Positions 1 to 7,972 of a DNA stretch of 64,000 nucleotides are shown here, piece after piece. How positions within the stretch are numbered: position 1 is the first letter of the stretch; every line of letters begins with the position of its first letter. Source of the DNA: an uncultured Eubacteriales bacterium (lineage in GTDB: Bacteria > Bacillota > Clostridia > Oscillospirales > Acutalibacteraceae); NCBI GenBank assembly GCA_934630515.1, contig CAKTVV010000001.1:62001-126000 (forward strand), read 5' to 3'. A program made the position numbers and the translations under genes. The notes under the pieces were generated by a model that was given only the letters and a program-made list of their open reading frames with translations, had not been told where the DNA came from and searched no databases.

Positions 1-518
1 ATACCAGCGGTGACAAGTATCTGGGCATCGACATGGAGATGGCTCAGCTGCTGGCCGACTACCTGAACAAAGAGCTGGTGATCAAGGCCATTGAGTTTGA
101 TTCCATCTTCCAGACCCTGAACACCGACGGCGCCGATCTGGGTATGGCAGGCATCACCGTCAACGAAGAGCGTGCCAAGCTGGTGAAGTTCAGCGACACC
201 TACTACAATGCGGCGCAGAAGATCATCGTCAAGAGCACCGATAAGACCTTCGATGAGTGCAAGACCAAGGAGGATGTGGAGAAGATCCTCAACGGGTTTG
301 ACGGCAGCGTGAAGATCGGCGTGCAGACCGGTACCACCGGCAACTCCTATGTGGAGGGCGACGAGGGCTTCGGCTTTGACGGCCTGAAAGCCAAGGCAGT
401 GGGCTACACCAACGGCTCTCTGGCAGTCAGCGCCATGCTCAACGGCGATGTGGACTACGTCATCATCGACGAGGCTCCCGCCGTTGCCATCACCAAGGCC
501 ATCAACGCTATGCAATAA
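1..518 (+). CDS. Amino-acid ABC transporter substrate-binding protein, 5' end outside window
   Basis: The frame is open from base 3 and ends with TAA at 516-518, leaving about 171 C-terminal residues; the signal peptide and lipobox are not in the window. The visible part has the family 3 solute-receptor pattern: LGIDMEMAQLLADYL, then GMAGITVNEERAKLVKFS, then GVQTGTTGNSYV and a final segment (VDYVIIDEAPAVA) typical of the second lobe. Such extracytoplasmic lipoproteins capture a polar amino acid and deliver it to a permease. The permease and ATPase genes follow directly, which supports the role. The exact ligand cannot be read from sequence alone. Confidence 0.93.
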   Translation, partial: TSGDKYLGIDMEMAQLLADYLNKELVIKAIEFDSIFQTLNTDGADLGMAGITVNEERAKLVKFSDTYYNAAQKIIVKSTDKTFDECKTKEDVEKILNGFDGSVKIGVQTGTTGNSYVEGDEGFGFDGLKAKAVGYTNGSLAVSAMLNGDVDYVIIDEAPAVAITKAINAMQ

Positions 519-536
519 TCCGGATCTCGTTTTGGA

Positions 537-570
537 CAATTACCTCGCCCCTGCGGGAGCGAGGTAATTG
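537..570 (+). terminator. Intercistronic hairpin between receptor and permease genes
   Basis: A perfect 12-base inverted repeat (CAATTACCTCGC / GCGAGGTAATTG) surrounds a 10-base loop just after the receptor stop codon. No clear U-run follows. It probably acts as a partial terminator or an mRNA-stabilising 3' end, so that the receptor is made in excess over the membrane components, as is common in ABC operons (inference). Confidence 0.6.
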
Positions 571-609
571 TTCATACGGCGGGTAATGCTGACGCAGAAA
601 GGGTTGCTT

Positions 610-1320
610 ATGGGAAATTTTGCTTTGAAGTGGGAAAAATTCGTCCACGCCATGATCGACAACGGCGGCTACCGCAATGTGCTGGAGGGGCTGCGCAACA
701 CCCTGCTGGTGGCGATATGTGGTCTGATCATCGGCATCGTCATCGGCACGCTCATTGCCACCGTGGAGGTCATGCCGAAATACAAGCGCCTGCCCCGGGT
801 GCTGAACCGGATATGCAAGCTGTATGTGGCGTTTTTCCGTGGCACGCCGCTGGTGGTGCAGCTGCTGGTGGGCTACTTTGTGCTGCGCCCCCTGCTGGGG
901 CTGAAGCTGTCGGCGCTGGCGTCCTGTATCATCATCTACGGCATGAATTCCGGCGCCTATGTCTCCGAGATCATGCGGGGCGGCATCCAGTCGGTGGACG
1001 GCGGACAGATGGAGGCCGGACGGGCGTTAGGTCTGGGCTATGCCACCACCATGATCCGCATCGTGATCCCCCAGGCGATCAAAAACATTCTGCCTACGCT
1101 GGGCAATGAGTTTATCGCTCTGGTCAAGGATACCTCCATCGTCAGCTTCGTCGGTACGGCGGATCTGTATGTGGCGTTCAAGTTCATCGGTACCAACAAC
1201 TATGAGTTTATGATTCCTTATCTGGTGATGGCGCTGATCTACATTGTACTGGTGCTGCTCATTACCCTGGGGATCCATCTGATGGAAAGGAGCCTGAAGA
1301 AGAGTGATCGACGCAATTAA
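610..1320 (+). CDS. Polar amino-acid ABC transporter permease (HisM/GlnP family)
   Basis: This 236-residue integral membrane protein forms the translocation path of the importer. The start is taken at ATG 610, preceded by AGAAAGGG six bases upstream; a longer open frame from TTG 568 has no ribosome site. Hydrophobic segments lie near residues 31-52, 80-96, 98-112 and 215-230. FRGTPL at 76-81 and the EAA-loop sequence EAGRALGLG at 135-143, which docks the ATPase, are classical for the polar amino-acid family. The 3' end overlaps the ATPase start by 17 bases, indicating translational coupling. Confidence 0.95.
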   Translation: MGNFALKWEKFVHAMIDNGGYRNVLEGLRNTLLVAICGLIIGIVIGTLIATVEVMPKYKRLPRVLNRICKLYVAFFRGTPLVVQLLVGYFVLRPLLGLKLSALASCIIIYGMNSGAYVSEIMRGGIQSVDGGQMEAGRALGLGYATTMIRIVIPQAIKNILPTLGNEFIALVKDTSIVSFVGTADLYVAFKFIGTNNYEFMIPYLVMALIYIVLVLLITLGIHLMERSLKKSDRRN

Positions 1321-2056
1321 CCTGACGAAAAAATACGGCGATCTGACCGTACTGGACGGCATCACCGAGACCATCCACGAGGGCGAGCGCATCGTCATCA
1401 TCGGGCCCTCCGGCAGCGGCAAATCCACCTTCCTGCGGTGTCTTAACTGCATGGAGGATCCCACCTCCGGCTCCATCATGTTTGAGGGGGTGGACATCGC
1501 CGACATGAAGGTGGACATCAATGTCCATCGGCAGCACATGGGCATGGTGTTCCAGCAGTTTAACCTGTTCAACAACAAGACCGTGCTGGAGAATATCACA
1601 CTGGCGCCCTACCTCATCGGCAAAAAGAAGGCCAAAGGCCGGGCAGCAAAGGCGCAGCTGAAAGCGGACGTGGAGGCGAAAGCCCACGAGCTGCTCAAGC
1701 GCATCGGACTGGACGACTGGGCGGATAAATACCCCTCCACCCTGTCCGGCGGGCAGAAGCAGCGGGTCGCCATCGTGCGGGCGCTGGCGATGAACCCCAA
1801 GGTCATTCTGTTTGACGAACCCACCTCGGCGCTGGATCCGGAGATGGTGGGCGAGGTGCTGGATCTCATCAAGCAGCTGGCGGATACCGGCATGACAATG
1901 GTGATCGTCACCCACGAGATGGGCTTTGCCCGGGAGGTGGCGTCCCGGGTGCTGTTCATGGACGGCGGCCACATTCAGGAGCAGGGGACGCCGGAGGATA
2001 TCTTCGACCACCCCCAAAGCCCCCGCCTAAAAGATTTCCTGAGCAAGGTTATTTGA
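1304..2056 (+). CDS. Polar amino-acid ABC transporter ATP-binding protein (GlnQ family)
   Basis: This 250-residue cytoplasmic ATPase powers the importer. Walker A GPSGSGKS is at 34-41, the signature LSGGQ at 147-151, Walker B VILFDEP at 167-173 and the switch histidine in IVTHEMGFA near 204. Translation probably starts at GTG 1304, inside the end of the permease gene. A Lys/Ala-rich insert at about 107-126 (around KKKAKGRAAKAQ) lengthens the helical domain compared with many GlnQ proteins. A strong terminator follows, so this is the last gene of the operon. Confidence 0.96.
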   Translation: MIDAINLTKKYGDLTVLDGITETIHEGERIVIIGPSGSGKSTFLRCLNCMEDPTSGSIMFEGVDIADMKVDINVHRQHMGMVFQQFNLFNNKTVLENITLAPYLIGKKKAKGRAAKAQLKADVEAKAHELLKRIGLDDWADKYPSTLSGGQKQRVAIVRALAMNPKVILFDEPTSALDPEMVGEVLDLIKQLADTGMTMVIVTHEMGFAREVASRVLFMDGGHIQEQGTPEDIFDHPQSPRLKDFLSKVI

Positions 2057-2066
2057 GACAAAGAAC

Positions 2067-2107
2067 AACCGGCGGCGAAAGCAATTGCTTTCGCCGCCGG
2101 TTTTGGT
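2067..2107 (+). terminator. Rho-independent terminator of the amino-acid ABC operon
   Basis: A perfect 36-base palindrome (arms AACCGGCGGCGAAAGCAA / TTGCTTTCGCCGCCGGTT) is followed by TTTTGG. It lies between convergent genes. The minus-strand side begins with a short A/T-rich run, so it may also stop transcription of the CNNM gene. Confidence 0.9.
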
Positions 2108-2148
2108 TATATGTCCCCACCATAGCCGGGGACACACGAAATCCTACT

Positions 2149-3420
2149 TTATTTTTCTTCCGACTCCGGCTCCGGCGATGCCGCCCGACGCACCCGGATC
2201 TCCTCCGGATGATTGGCGTCCATGCGCACCACCTGTACCTCCAGCCCATCGGCGGTGAAGGTGTCCCCCTCCGCCGGAATACGCCCCAGCGCATCCATGA
2301 CCCAGCCGCTGACGGTAGACGCCTCGCACTCGGTCTCGGCGTCGAACACCTCCATCAGGCTGTCCAGCTCCGCCGAGCACAATACGGCGTATTCGCCGTC
2401 CCCCAGCGGGCGAATGGTCTCCACCACATCGTCGTGTTCGTCCCAGATCTCGCCCACCAGCTCCTCCAGCACGTCCTCCATCGTCACCATACCCAGCGTG
2501 CCGCCGTATTCATCCGACACAATGGCGATGTGGGATTTCTGCTCCTGCAAAAGCCGCAGCAGCAGCCGAATCTTCATCGTCGGCGGCACAAATACCGGCG
2601 GCTGCATGATCTGCCGGGGGGTAGGATCCTTCTCCTTGGCGCACAGATAGTATTTCAGATGCACCACACCCACGATATGATCCATGGTTTCCTCATACAC
2701 CGGCAGGCGGGAGTATCCGCTCTCTGCAAACAGCTGCGCCATCTCCTCGGTGGTGGCGTCCGCCGGAATACCGGTCATATCCACCCGGGGGATGAGAATG
2801 TCCACCGCCTCCCGGTCATTGAAGTCGATGACCCGGCGGATCAGCTCGCTTTCCTGCTCGTTGATGGAGCCGCCCTGCTCCGCCTCGTCCACGATGGTGA
2901 GCAGCTCCTGCTCCGTCACCACCGACTCGCCGCTGGATTTGAAAATTTTGCTGAGCAGGCGCTTCCACAGAGAAAACACCCAGTTGACGGGGTAGAGCAG
3001 CACCACGATGCACCGCAGAATGGGGGCTGTCGCCAGCGCAAAGCTCTCGGCATGGTCCTTTGCCAGACTTTTCGGAGAGATCTCTCCGAAGATCAGCACC
3101 ACCACGGTGGACACGATCGTCGCCAGAGTGGTGCCGGTGCCGCTGCCGTACAAGCCCACAAAAAACACGGTGGACAAAGACGCCAGCAGGATGTTGACGA
3201 TGTTGTTCCCCACCAGAATGGTGGACAGCAGACGATCGTACTGGGCGGACAGGGACATGACCAGCTGCGCCCGTTTGTCTCCCTCCTCCGCCATATTCTT
3301 CAGACGGATACGGTTGAAGGATGAAAATGAGGTTTCGGTGGCGGAAAAATACCCGGAGAGTGTCACCAGCACCAGCATAAACAGGAGCAGCTGTATATTA
3401 CTGCCGTCGGGGTCGTTCAT
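2149..3420 (-). CDS. CNNM/CBS-domain membrane protein (CorC/HlyC-type hemolysin family)
   Basis: A 423-residue membrane protein with the usual family order: a transmembrane CNNM domain at about 8-190 (ATETSFSSFNRIRLK after the first helix, and IFGEISPKSLAK), a CBS pair at about 205-330 (IPRVDMTGIPAD, SRLPVYEE, HIAIVSDEYGGTLGMVTMED) and a C-terminal CorC/HlyC domain. Relatives are linked to Mg2+ or other divalent cation efflux; the substrate here is not provable. The start is set at ATG 3420 because TAGGAGG lies 12 bases upstream, although the frame is open to 3579. An overlapping promoter at 3460-3488 supports this start. Confidence 0.92.
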   Translation of the reverse strand: MNDPDGSNIQLLLFMLVLVTLSGYFSATETSFSSFNRIRLKNMAEEGDKRAQLVMSLSAQYDRLLSTILVGNNIVNILLASLSTVFFVGLYGSGTGTTLATIVSTVVVLIFGEISPKSLAKDHAESFALATAPILRCIVVLLYPVNWVFSLWKRLLSKIFKSSGESVVTEQELLTIVDEAEQGGSINEQESELIRRVIDFNDREAVDILIPRVDMTGIPADATTEEMAQLFAESGYSRLPVYEETMDHIVGVVHLKYYLCAKEKDPTPRQIMQPPVFVPPTMKIRLLLRLLQEQKSHIAIVSDEYGGTLGMVTMEDVLEELVGEIWDEHDDVVETIRPLGDGEYAVLCSAELDSLMEVFDAETECEASTVSGWVMDALGRIPAEGDTFTADGLEVQVVRMDANHPEEIRVRRAASPEPESEEK

Positions 3421-3459
3421 AAGTAATTGATTCCTCCTAAAATGTATAAGATCAGCGCT

Positions 3460-3488
3460 ATCATACCAGATAAATACGGTTCTGTCCA
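3460..3488 (-). promoter_or_regulatory. Sigma-A promoter of the CNNM gene
   Basis: On the minus strand, TGGACA (3483-3488) is separated by 17 bases from TATGAT (3460-3465), close to the sigma-A consensus. It sits 40 bases upstream of the chosen start and excludes the longer open frame as the real gene start. Confidence 0.75.
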
Positions 3489-3506
3489 GAACTTTTTTAC
3501 ATTCAC

Positions 3507-3535
3507 GCATAACTTTTTGAGAAATCGGCAAAATA
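3507..3535 (+). promoter_or_regulatory. Candidate forespore (sigma-G/sigma-F) promoter of spoVAE
   Basis: GCATA at 3507-3511 and CAAAATA at 3529-3535, 17 bases apart, resemble forespore sigma-factor elements (GHATR and CATWMTA for sigma-G in Bacillus). They are 44 bases upstream of the SpoVAE-like start. The match is by eye against the Bacillus consensus, so it is tentative. Confidence 0.4.
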
Positions 3536-3578
3536 ATGGACAGCGGAGAAAATAAAACCGGAAGAAGGAGTTTAAGCA

Positions 3579-3944
3579 ATGGATTGGTGGATGCTGGTCA
3601 AGGCGTTTGCGGTAGGGGGCGGCATTTGTGTGATCGGGCAGCTTTTGATGGATTATACCAAGCTGACCCCCGCCCGGATCCTGGTGGCGTTCGTAACGCT
3701 GGGGGTAGCGCTCACCGCCATCGGCGTATATGAGCCGCTGGTGAAGTTTGCCGGCTGCGGCGCCACCGTGCCGCTGACCGGCTTCGGCTATACGCTGGCG
3801 ATGGGAGTCAAGGAGGCCGTCGCCGAAAAGGGGTTATCCGGCGTGTTGACCGGCGGCATCACCGGGGCAGCCGGCGGCATCACCGCCGCCGTGGTGTTTG
3901 GATTTCTGTGTGCACTGGTGGCGAAGCCCGGCGACAAATCGTAA
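3579..3944 (+). CDS. spoVAE: Stage V sporulation protein AE-like (SpoVA family membrane protein)
   Basis: This 121-residue, mostly hydrophobic protein has the SpoVAE-family pattern: a short N-terminal helix, GGGICVIGQLLMDYTKLTPA, ILVAFVTLGVALTAIGVYEP, and a Gly/Ala-rich C-terminal helix (GVLTGGITGAAGGITAAV). SpoVA proteins form the inner forespore membrane channel that moves dipicolinic acid during sporulation and germination. The start ATG follows AGAAGGAG. Unlike the usual spoVAC-spoVAD-spoVAE cluster, no other spoVA gene is adjacent; its neighbours are a CNNM protein and an unrelated minus-strand gene. It is expected to be expressed only in the forespore. Confidence 0.88.
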   Translation: MDWWMLVKAFAVGGGICVIGQLLMDYTKLTPARILVAFVTLGVALTAIGVYEPLVKFAGCGATVPLTGFGYTLAMGVKEAVAEKGLSGVLTGGITGAAGGITAAVVFGFLCALVAKPGDKS

Positions 3945-3972
3945 AGCAAACATCCACAGGGCAATTATAGGC

Positions 3973-4024
3973 AAGAGCGGCAGTCAGGGGAGACAGATAT
4001 ATCTGCCCCCGAGCTGCCGCTCTT
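3973..4024 (+). terminator. Large hairpin terminator after spoVAE
   Basis: AAGAGCGGCAG at 3973-3983 pairs with CTGCCGCTCTT ending at 4024. A nested arm (CAGATATATCTG palindrome, with GGGG/CCCC flanks) extends it. It lies 28 bases after the spoVAE stop codon and between convergent genes. Confidence 0.7.
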
Positions 4025-4080
4025 TATGATCCAACACCGTTAGGCATTGGGCAGACCCAGCTATAATGGGAATCAGCCGT

Positions 4081-4812
4081 TTATATTTCCCTATTATGCA
4101 AAGCAATTTCATGGCAGAAATCACGGTCGCCCCAATTCTGCACCATTTGCTCACAGATGCGCTGAAATGCGACACCACTGTGTTTATGATGAAAAATAAA
4201 ATAAAACCGATTGGTATACCTTGGAAACTCCAGCAGCCTCACGCGATCCGCCAACAAAAAGCTGTTCTGAAAATCCATAACGCACTCAATACACTTCTTT
4301 TTCGCCATCAGCTGCGGTCGATGCTGATACAAAATGACATCTTGCCCCCGCTCATAGTATTCCTTGAGCTCCGTCCACCGCACATGCTTTTCGGTGGCAG
4401 CATTATCCTGATACATTTTTGCCGTTTCAAGTCCGTTGTCCGGATCAAGAAAGACCACTTCCGTGTCTTTAGTCCGCTCCAATCCCCGTTTATGCCACGC
4501 CTTTCTGTCCGGTCCGATCACCTCGGAAAAATACGCCGCATGAAACAGTGACTCTTTCTCGATGCGCTCGACACGTCTATCCTGCTCTAACACCACGACT
4601 CTGTGCAAAGAATCAAACAATTCGGGGTCGTAGTCTCGATACAATTGCGGTACGGACAAATAGTGTATGTATTTCCCATCTTCTTGTTTTTGCGGCTGCT
4701 TTGGGCATACCCGATACCAGTTTACAGATAGAGTTCTTCCTGCTGCGCAAACCATGCGCAGCAATCCATATTTTCCATAATCCCCAACATCGCCGACATA
4801 GGCATCCTGCAA
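4081..4812 (-). CDS. Protein of unknown function, VGDVGDYGKYG family
   Basis: A 243-residue soluble protein. It begins MQDAYVGDVGDYGKYG and contains VVFLDPDNGLE near the middle and FYFIFHHKHSG near the end. I have the impression that conserved hypothetical proteins opening with a similar YVGD-GDFGKY sequence occur as scattered accessory genes, and the FLDPDNG segment recalls methyltransferase-like or TcmP-type folds, but I cannot assign a function. The only NTG codon that could start this open frame is TTG 4812, with GGTGG seven bases upstream. The gene is clearly richer in A+T than its neighbours, suggesting horizontal gain. No partner gene is beside it. Confidence 0.75.
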   Translation of the reverse strand: MQDAYVGDVGDYGKYGLLRMVCAAGRTLSVNWYRVCPKQPQKQEDGKYIHYLSVPQLYRDYDPELFDSLHRVVVLEQDRRVERIEKESLFHAAYFSEVIGPDRKAWHKRGLERTKDTEVVFLDPDNGLETAKMYQDNAATEKHVRWTELKEYYERGQDVILYQHRPQLMAKKKCIECVMDFQNSFLLADRVRLLEFPRYTNRFYFIFHHKHSGVAFQRICEQMVQNWGDRDFCHEIALHNREI

Positions 4813-4883
4813 GGTGATCCACCGCCTTTTCCATACATTTCTGCACTGAGTTGTTCCTGAGAAGCAGTCGTTTTTACGAGAAA

Positions 4884-4915
4884 GAGCCTACTCCGCCCGA
4901 AAGCGGAGTAAGCTC
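4884..4915 (-). terminator. Hairpin terminator downstream of the cupin gene
   Basis: GAGCCTACTCCGC pairs imperfectly with GCGGAGTAAGCTC. On the minus strand the stem is followed by a T-rich stretch (CTCTTTCTCG). It lies between the cupin gene and the TTG-started gene, so the two appear to be separate transcription units. Confidence 0.55.
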
Positions 4916-4959
4916 TGCGCTCTTCCAGAAAAGTTAAGTCAAAATCTCATTTCTCTGTC

Positions 4960-5292
4960 TCAGAACACTACGACCAGCAGCATCTTGAACCGCTCCTCAC
5001 CGTACACCGCATGGGGATGCCCGGCGGGCATAACGATGGACTCCCCCTCGTGGAGCGCATAGGGCTGCCCGTCGATGGTGATACGGCCGACGCCATCCAG
5101 ACAGGTGACGAACGCATCGCCGCCGGACTTGTGGGCGCTGACCTCCTCGCCCTTTTCAAAGGCAAACAGCGTAATGCTCAGCGCCTCGTTCTGCGCCAAA
5201 GTCTTACTTACCACCTGACCGGGCTGATAGTCCACCTGCTCCCGCAGCGTGACCACCTCCGCATGGGGGATGTTTTTCATTTTCGGTTCCAT
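4960..5292 (-). CDS. Small single-domain cupin protein
   Basis: A 110-residue conserved beta-barrel protein. Cupin motif 1 is seen as EVSAHKSGGDAFVTCLDG (about residues 51-68) and motif 2 as MPAGHPHAVYG (about 88-98); the histidines and acidic residues could bind a divalent metal. Small cupins of this kind (YdbB-like) usually have no known substrate. The ATG start has AGGAGA nine bases upstream. It stands between the acyltransferase and the unknown gene on the same strand, with a terminator after it. Enzyme activity or metabolite sensing are both possible. Confidence 0.88.
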   Translation of the reverse strand: MEPKMKNIPHAEVVTLREQVDYQPGQVVSKTLAQNEALSITLFAFEKGEEVSAHKSGGDAFVTCLDGVGRITIDGQPYALHEGESIVMPAGHPHAVYGEERFKMLLVVVF

Positions 5293-5347
5293 GATCCCGT
5301 CTCCTTTTCTATAAAATGTCGGATCTGAATATCGCTGTTTCCTCTAT

Positions 5348-6451
5348 TTAGTCTGCACCGGGAGCGCACTGTATTCCGGAAATTCTTTTCCAATTCAGCG
5401 CCTGACACCATTTCTTCAGCAGCTTTACAACGGTGATCGCTCCCAGCGGCAGCAGCGTACCGGCAAGGACATACGCAAAACCGATCGGCAAGCCGGAGGT
5501 CGGATATCCATTCAAGGGATAGCGGTGTGCATCAAAAAGGCCGCAGCCTATCAGCAAAAGATCCACCGCCTTGAACGACAAAAAGTGCAGTGCCATAATA
5601 TGCAGGCTGTTCTTGCCTACAACCGACATCCATTTTGTCAGGAGAGCGCTCTTTACGATCCACTTGGTCACATACAGACAGCCGTATATGCCGCATATCG
5701 TAATGCCGTAGAACCAGAGCGGATCCGGAACCACATAGACGCTTAAGGCTATTTGCTGCTTCTGCTTGATCGACAGCACGATAATGACGAGCGCTGCCAG
5801 CATTCCATACCAGGTCAGCGCCTTTTCGCTCTTTTCTTTATAGGAAAAGAACAGCTTCCCCGCATATATGACCGGGACTCCCAGAAAAGAGATCATCATA
5901 TGGTGTCCCACACGGTCAAATAGCGCATAGTGTCGGATCCCATATCCGATACCGATGCTGCCCACAATGCACAGTATATGCCAAAACAGCTTGTGTTTTC
6001 GTGCCTCGGCAAACCGCCAAAACCCGATGAAAAACACCATAGCAAACAGAAGCATAGGAATAAACCAGAACGCCCCCAGCATACTTTCGGCGGTATCCAG
6101 CTGGACTCCGTTGATTATCTTCTCCAACAGATCCGCTTTGCGGTAGCGCACAGCATCCAGCACACCCATACGGATCAGCCCATTGTGCATCAGCACAAAA
6201 AGCAGATTGTACAGAAAATTATACGCAGCCAGCGACACTATGCGCTTTCCCATATCCGTCTTATACGACTGTCCGGGGCGGTATGTTCCGCCCGAGGTAA
6301 ACAAAAACACAAAGATCTGATAGGTATTGATCAGCCACAAGCTATGGATCTGAATTACCGGAATGACAAAGCCGAAGGAATGTCCGCAGACCACGGATAG
6401 GATCCCGATACCCTTCAGAATGTCAATTTCATGGATCCTGTCGTTTCCCAT
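5348..6451 (-). CDS. Acyltransferase 3 family membrane protein
   Basis: A 367-residue protein with about ten hydrophobic segments and the acyltransferase-3 opening RIHEIDILKGIGILSVVCGH (residues 5-24), in which the Asp and His are the conserved family residues. Members move acyl groups onto extracytoplasmic sugars or cell-wall glycans; similarity to fucose 4-O-acetylase-like proteins is apparent, but the acceptor is unknown. The start ATG is preceded by GAGGGGGGC. It follows purB on the same strand after 48 bases with no clear terminator, so read-through is possible. Its base composition is lower in GC than purB, pointing to later acquisition. Confidence 0.88.
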   Translation of the reverse strand: MGNDRIHEIDILKGIGILSVVCGHSFGFVIPVIQIHSLWLINTYQIFVFLFTSGGTYRPGQSYKTDMGKRIVSLAAYNFLYNLLFVLMHNGLIRMGVLDAVRYRKADLLEKIINGVQLDTAESMLGAFWFIPMLLFAMVFFIGFWRFAEARKHKLFWHILCIVGSIGIGYGIRHYALFDRVGHHMMISFLGVPVIYAGKLFFSYKEKSEKALTWYGMLAALVIIVLSIKQKQQIALSVYVVPDPLWFYGITICGIYGCLYVTKWIVKSALLTKWMSVVGKNSLHIMALHFLSFKAVDLLLIGCGLFDAHRYPLNGYPTSGLPIGFAYVLAGTLLPLGAITVVKLLKKWCQALNWKRISGIQCAPGAD

Positions 6452-6499
6452 GAAAGCCCCCCTCGTCCCAAAATGCCGGGCACGCCCAACAGAGCCATC

Positions 6500-7936
6500 T
6501 CACAAGGTCAGCGCCGCCGCCACATCGCCGGTATAATACCGCTCCAGCAGCGGCTGCACCGTCTGGCTCAAAAACTCCTCCACCTGCGATACGCTGCGCC
6601 CGATATACTTCTCCGGCGCCATCTGGGCGAGGATCTCCTCTTTTGTCAGCGGGATCCGATCGTCCGCCGCCATGCGGTCGATGAGGTCATTCGGCGCCCC
6701 CTCCAGCTTCACCCGGGTGGCAGCCGCCTGCGACAGCTCCCGCAGCACCTCGTGGAGCGCCTGCCGGTCGCCGCCCCGCTTGACCGATTCCATCATCACG
6801 TTTTCCGTCGCCATAAAGGGCAGCTTTTCCATCACCCGGCTGTGGATGACCGGCTCATACACCACCAGCCCGGAGGTCACATCGCTATACACGTTGAGGA
6901 TCGCATCCACCGCCAGAAACGCCTCCGCCACGGCGATCCGCTTGTTGGCGCTGTCGTCCAGCGTCCGCTCGAACCACTGGGTAGACGCCGTCATTGCCGG
7001 ATTGAGCGCATCGATCATCACATAGCGTGCCAGCGCGCACATCCGCTCGCTGCGCATCGGGTTACGCTTATAGGGCATGGCGGAGGAGCCTACCTGCTTC
7101 TTGCCGAAGGGCTCCTCCACCTCGGAGAAGGACTGGAGCAGCCGCAGATCGTTGGCGAACTTATAGGCGCTCTGGGCGAACCCGGACAGCACCCCCAGAA
7201 AATAGGCGTCCACCTTACGGGAATAGGTCTGTCCGGACACCGGCACGCAGCCGGAAAAGCCCATCTCCTCTGCGATCCGCTGTTCCATGCGGCGGATCTT
7301 ATCCTCGTCGCCGTCAAACAACTCCATGAAGCTGGCCTGCGTGCCGGTGGTCCCCTTCGAGCCCAGCAGCTGCAGCCGATCCAGCTGAAACTGCAGATTT
7401 TCCATATCCATGCACAGCTCGTTCATCCACAGGGTCGCCCGCTTGCCCACGGTGGTGAGCTGGGCGGGCTGCAGATGGGTATAGGCTAGACAGGGGAGCG
7501 CCTTATACCGGGCGGCAAACTCCGCCAGATTATGCAGCACCTGCGCCGCCTTTTGCAGCACCAGCCGGGAAGCTTCCCGCAGGATCACCACGTCGGTGTT
7601 ATCCCCCACATAGCAGCTGGTGGCACCCAGATGGATGATCGGCTCCGCTTTGGGGCACTGTACCCCATAGGCATAGACATGGCTCATCACATCGTGGCGG
7701 ATCTCCCGCTCCCGAGCCTCTGCCACCTCATAGTTGATTTCCTCGGCGTGAGCCTCCATCTCGGCGATCTGCTCATCGGTGATGGACAGACCCAGCTCCT
7801 TTTCCGCTTTCGCCAGGGCGATCCACAGCCGCCGCCAGGTGCGGAACTTGAAATTCTCCGAAAAGATCGCCTGCATCTCCCGGCTGGCATACCGGGTGGA
7901 CAGCGGCGAAATATACCCGTCCCGATCCTTTTCCAT
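6500..7936 (-). CDS. purB: Adenylosuccinate lyase
   Basis: This 478-residue enzyme cleaves adenylosuccinate and SAICAR to release fumarate in purine synthesis. The fumarase/aspartase superfamily signature is present as GSSAMPYKRNP, and HLGATSCYVGDN and THLQPAQLTTVGKR are the expected active-site segments. Start choice: ATG 7948 touches its own GGGGAAAGG, whereas ATG 7936 (MEKDRDGYIS) has correct spacing, so 7936 is preferred. It is the last gene of the yerC-methyltransferase-hslO-purB operon, with 36 bases separating it from hslO. Confidence 0.96.
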   Translation of the reverse strand: MEKDRDGYISPLSTRYASREMQAIFSENFKFRTWRRLWIALAKAEKELGLSITDEQIAEMEAHAEEINYEVAEAREREIRHDVMSHVYAYGVQCPKAEPIIHLGATSCYVGDNTDVVILREASRLVLQKAAQVLHNLAEFAARYKALPCLAYTHLQPAQLTTVGKRATLWMNELCMDMENLQFQLDRLQLLGSKGTTGTQASFMELFDGDEDKIRRMEQRIAEEMGFSGCVPVSGQTYSRKVDAYFLGVLSGFAQSAYKFANDLRLLQSFSEVEEPFGKKQVGSSAMPYKRNPMRSERMCALARYVMIDALNPAMTASTQWFERTLDDSANKRIAVAEAFLAVDAILNVYSDVTSGLVVYEPVIHSRVMEKLPFMATENVMMESVKRGGDRQALHEVLRELSQAAATRVKLEGAPNDLIDRMAADDRIPLTKEEILAQMAPEKYIGRSVSQVEEFLSQTVQPLLERYYTGDVAAALTL

Positions 7937-7972
7937 CCTGTCAACCATCCTTTCCCCTATTTCCGTCGGCTC

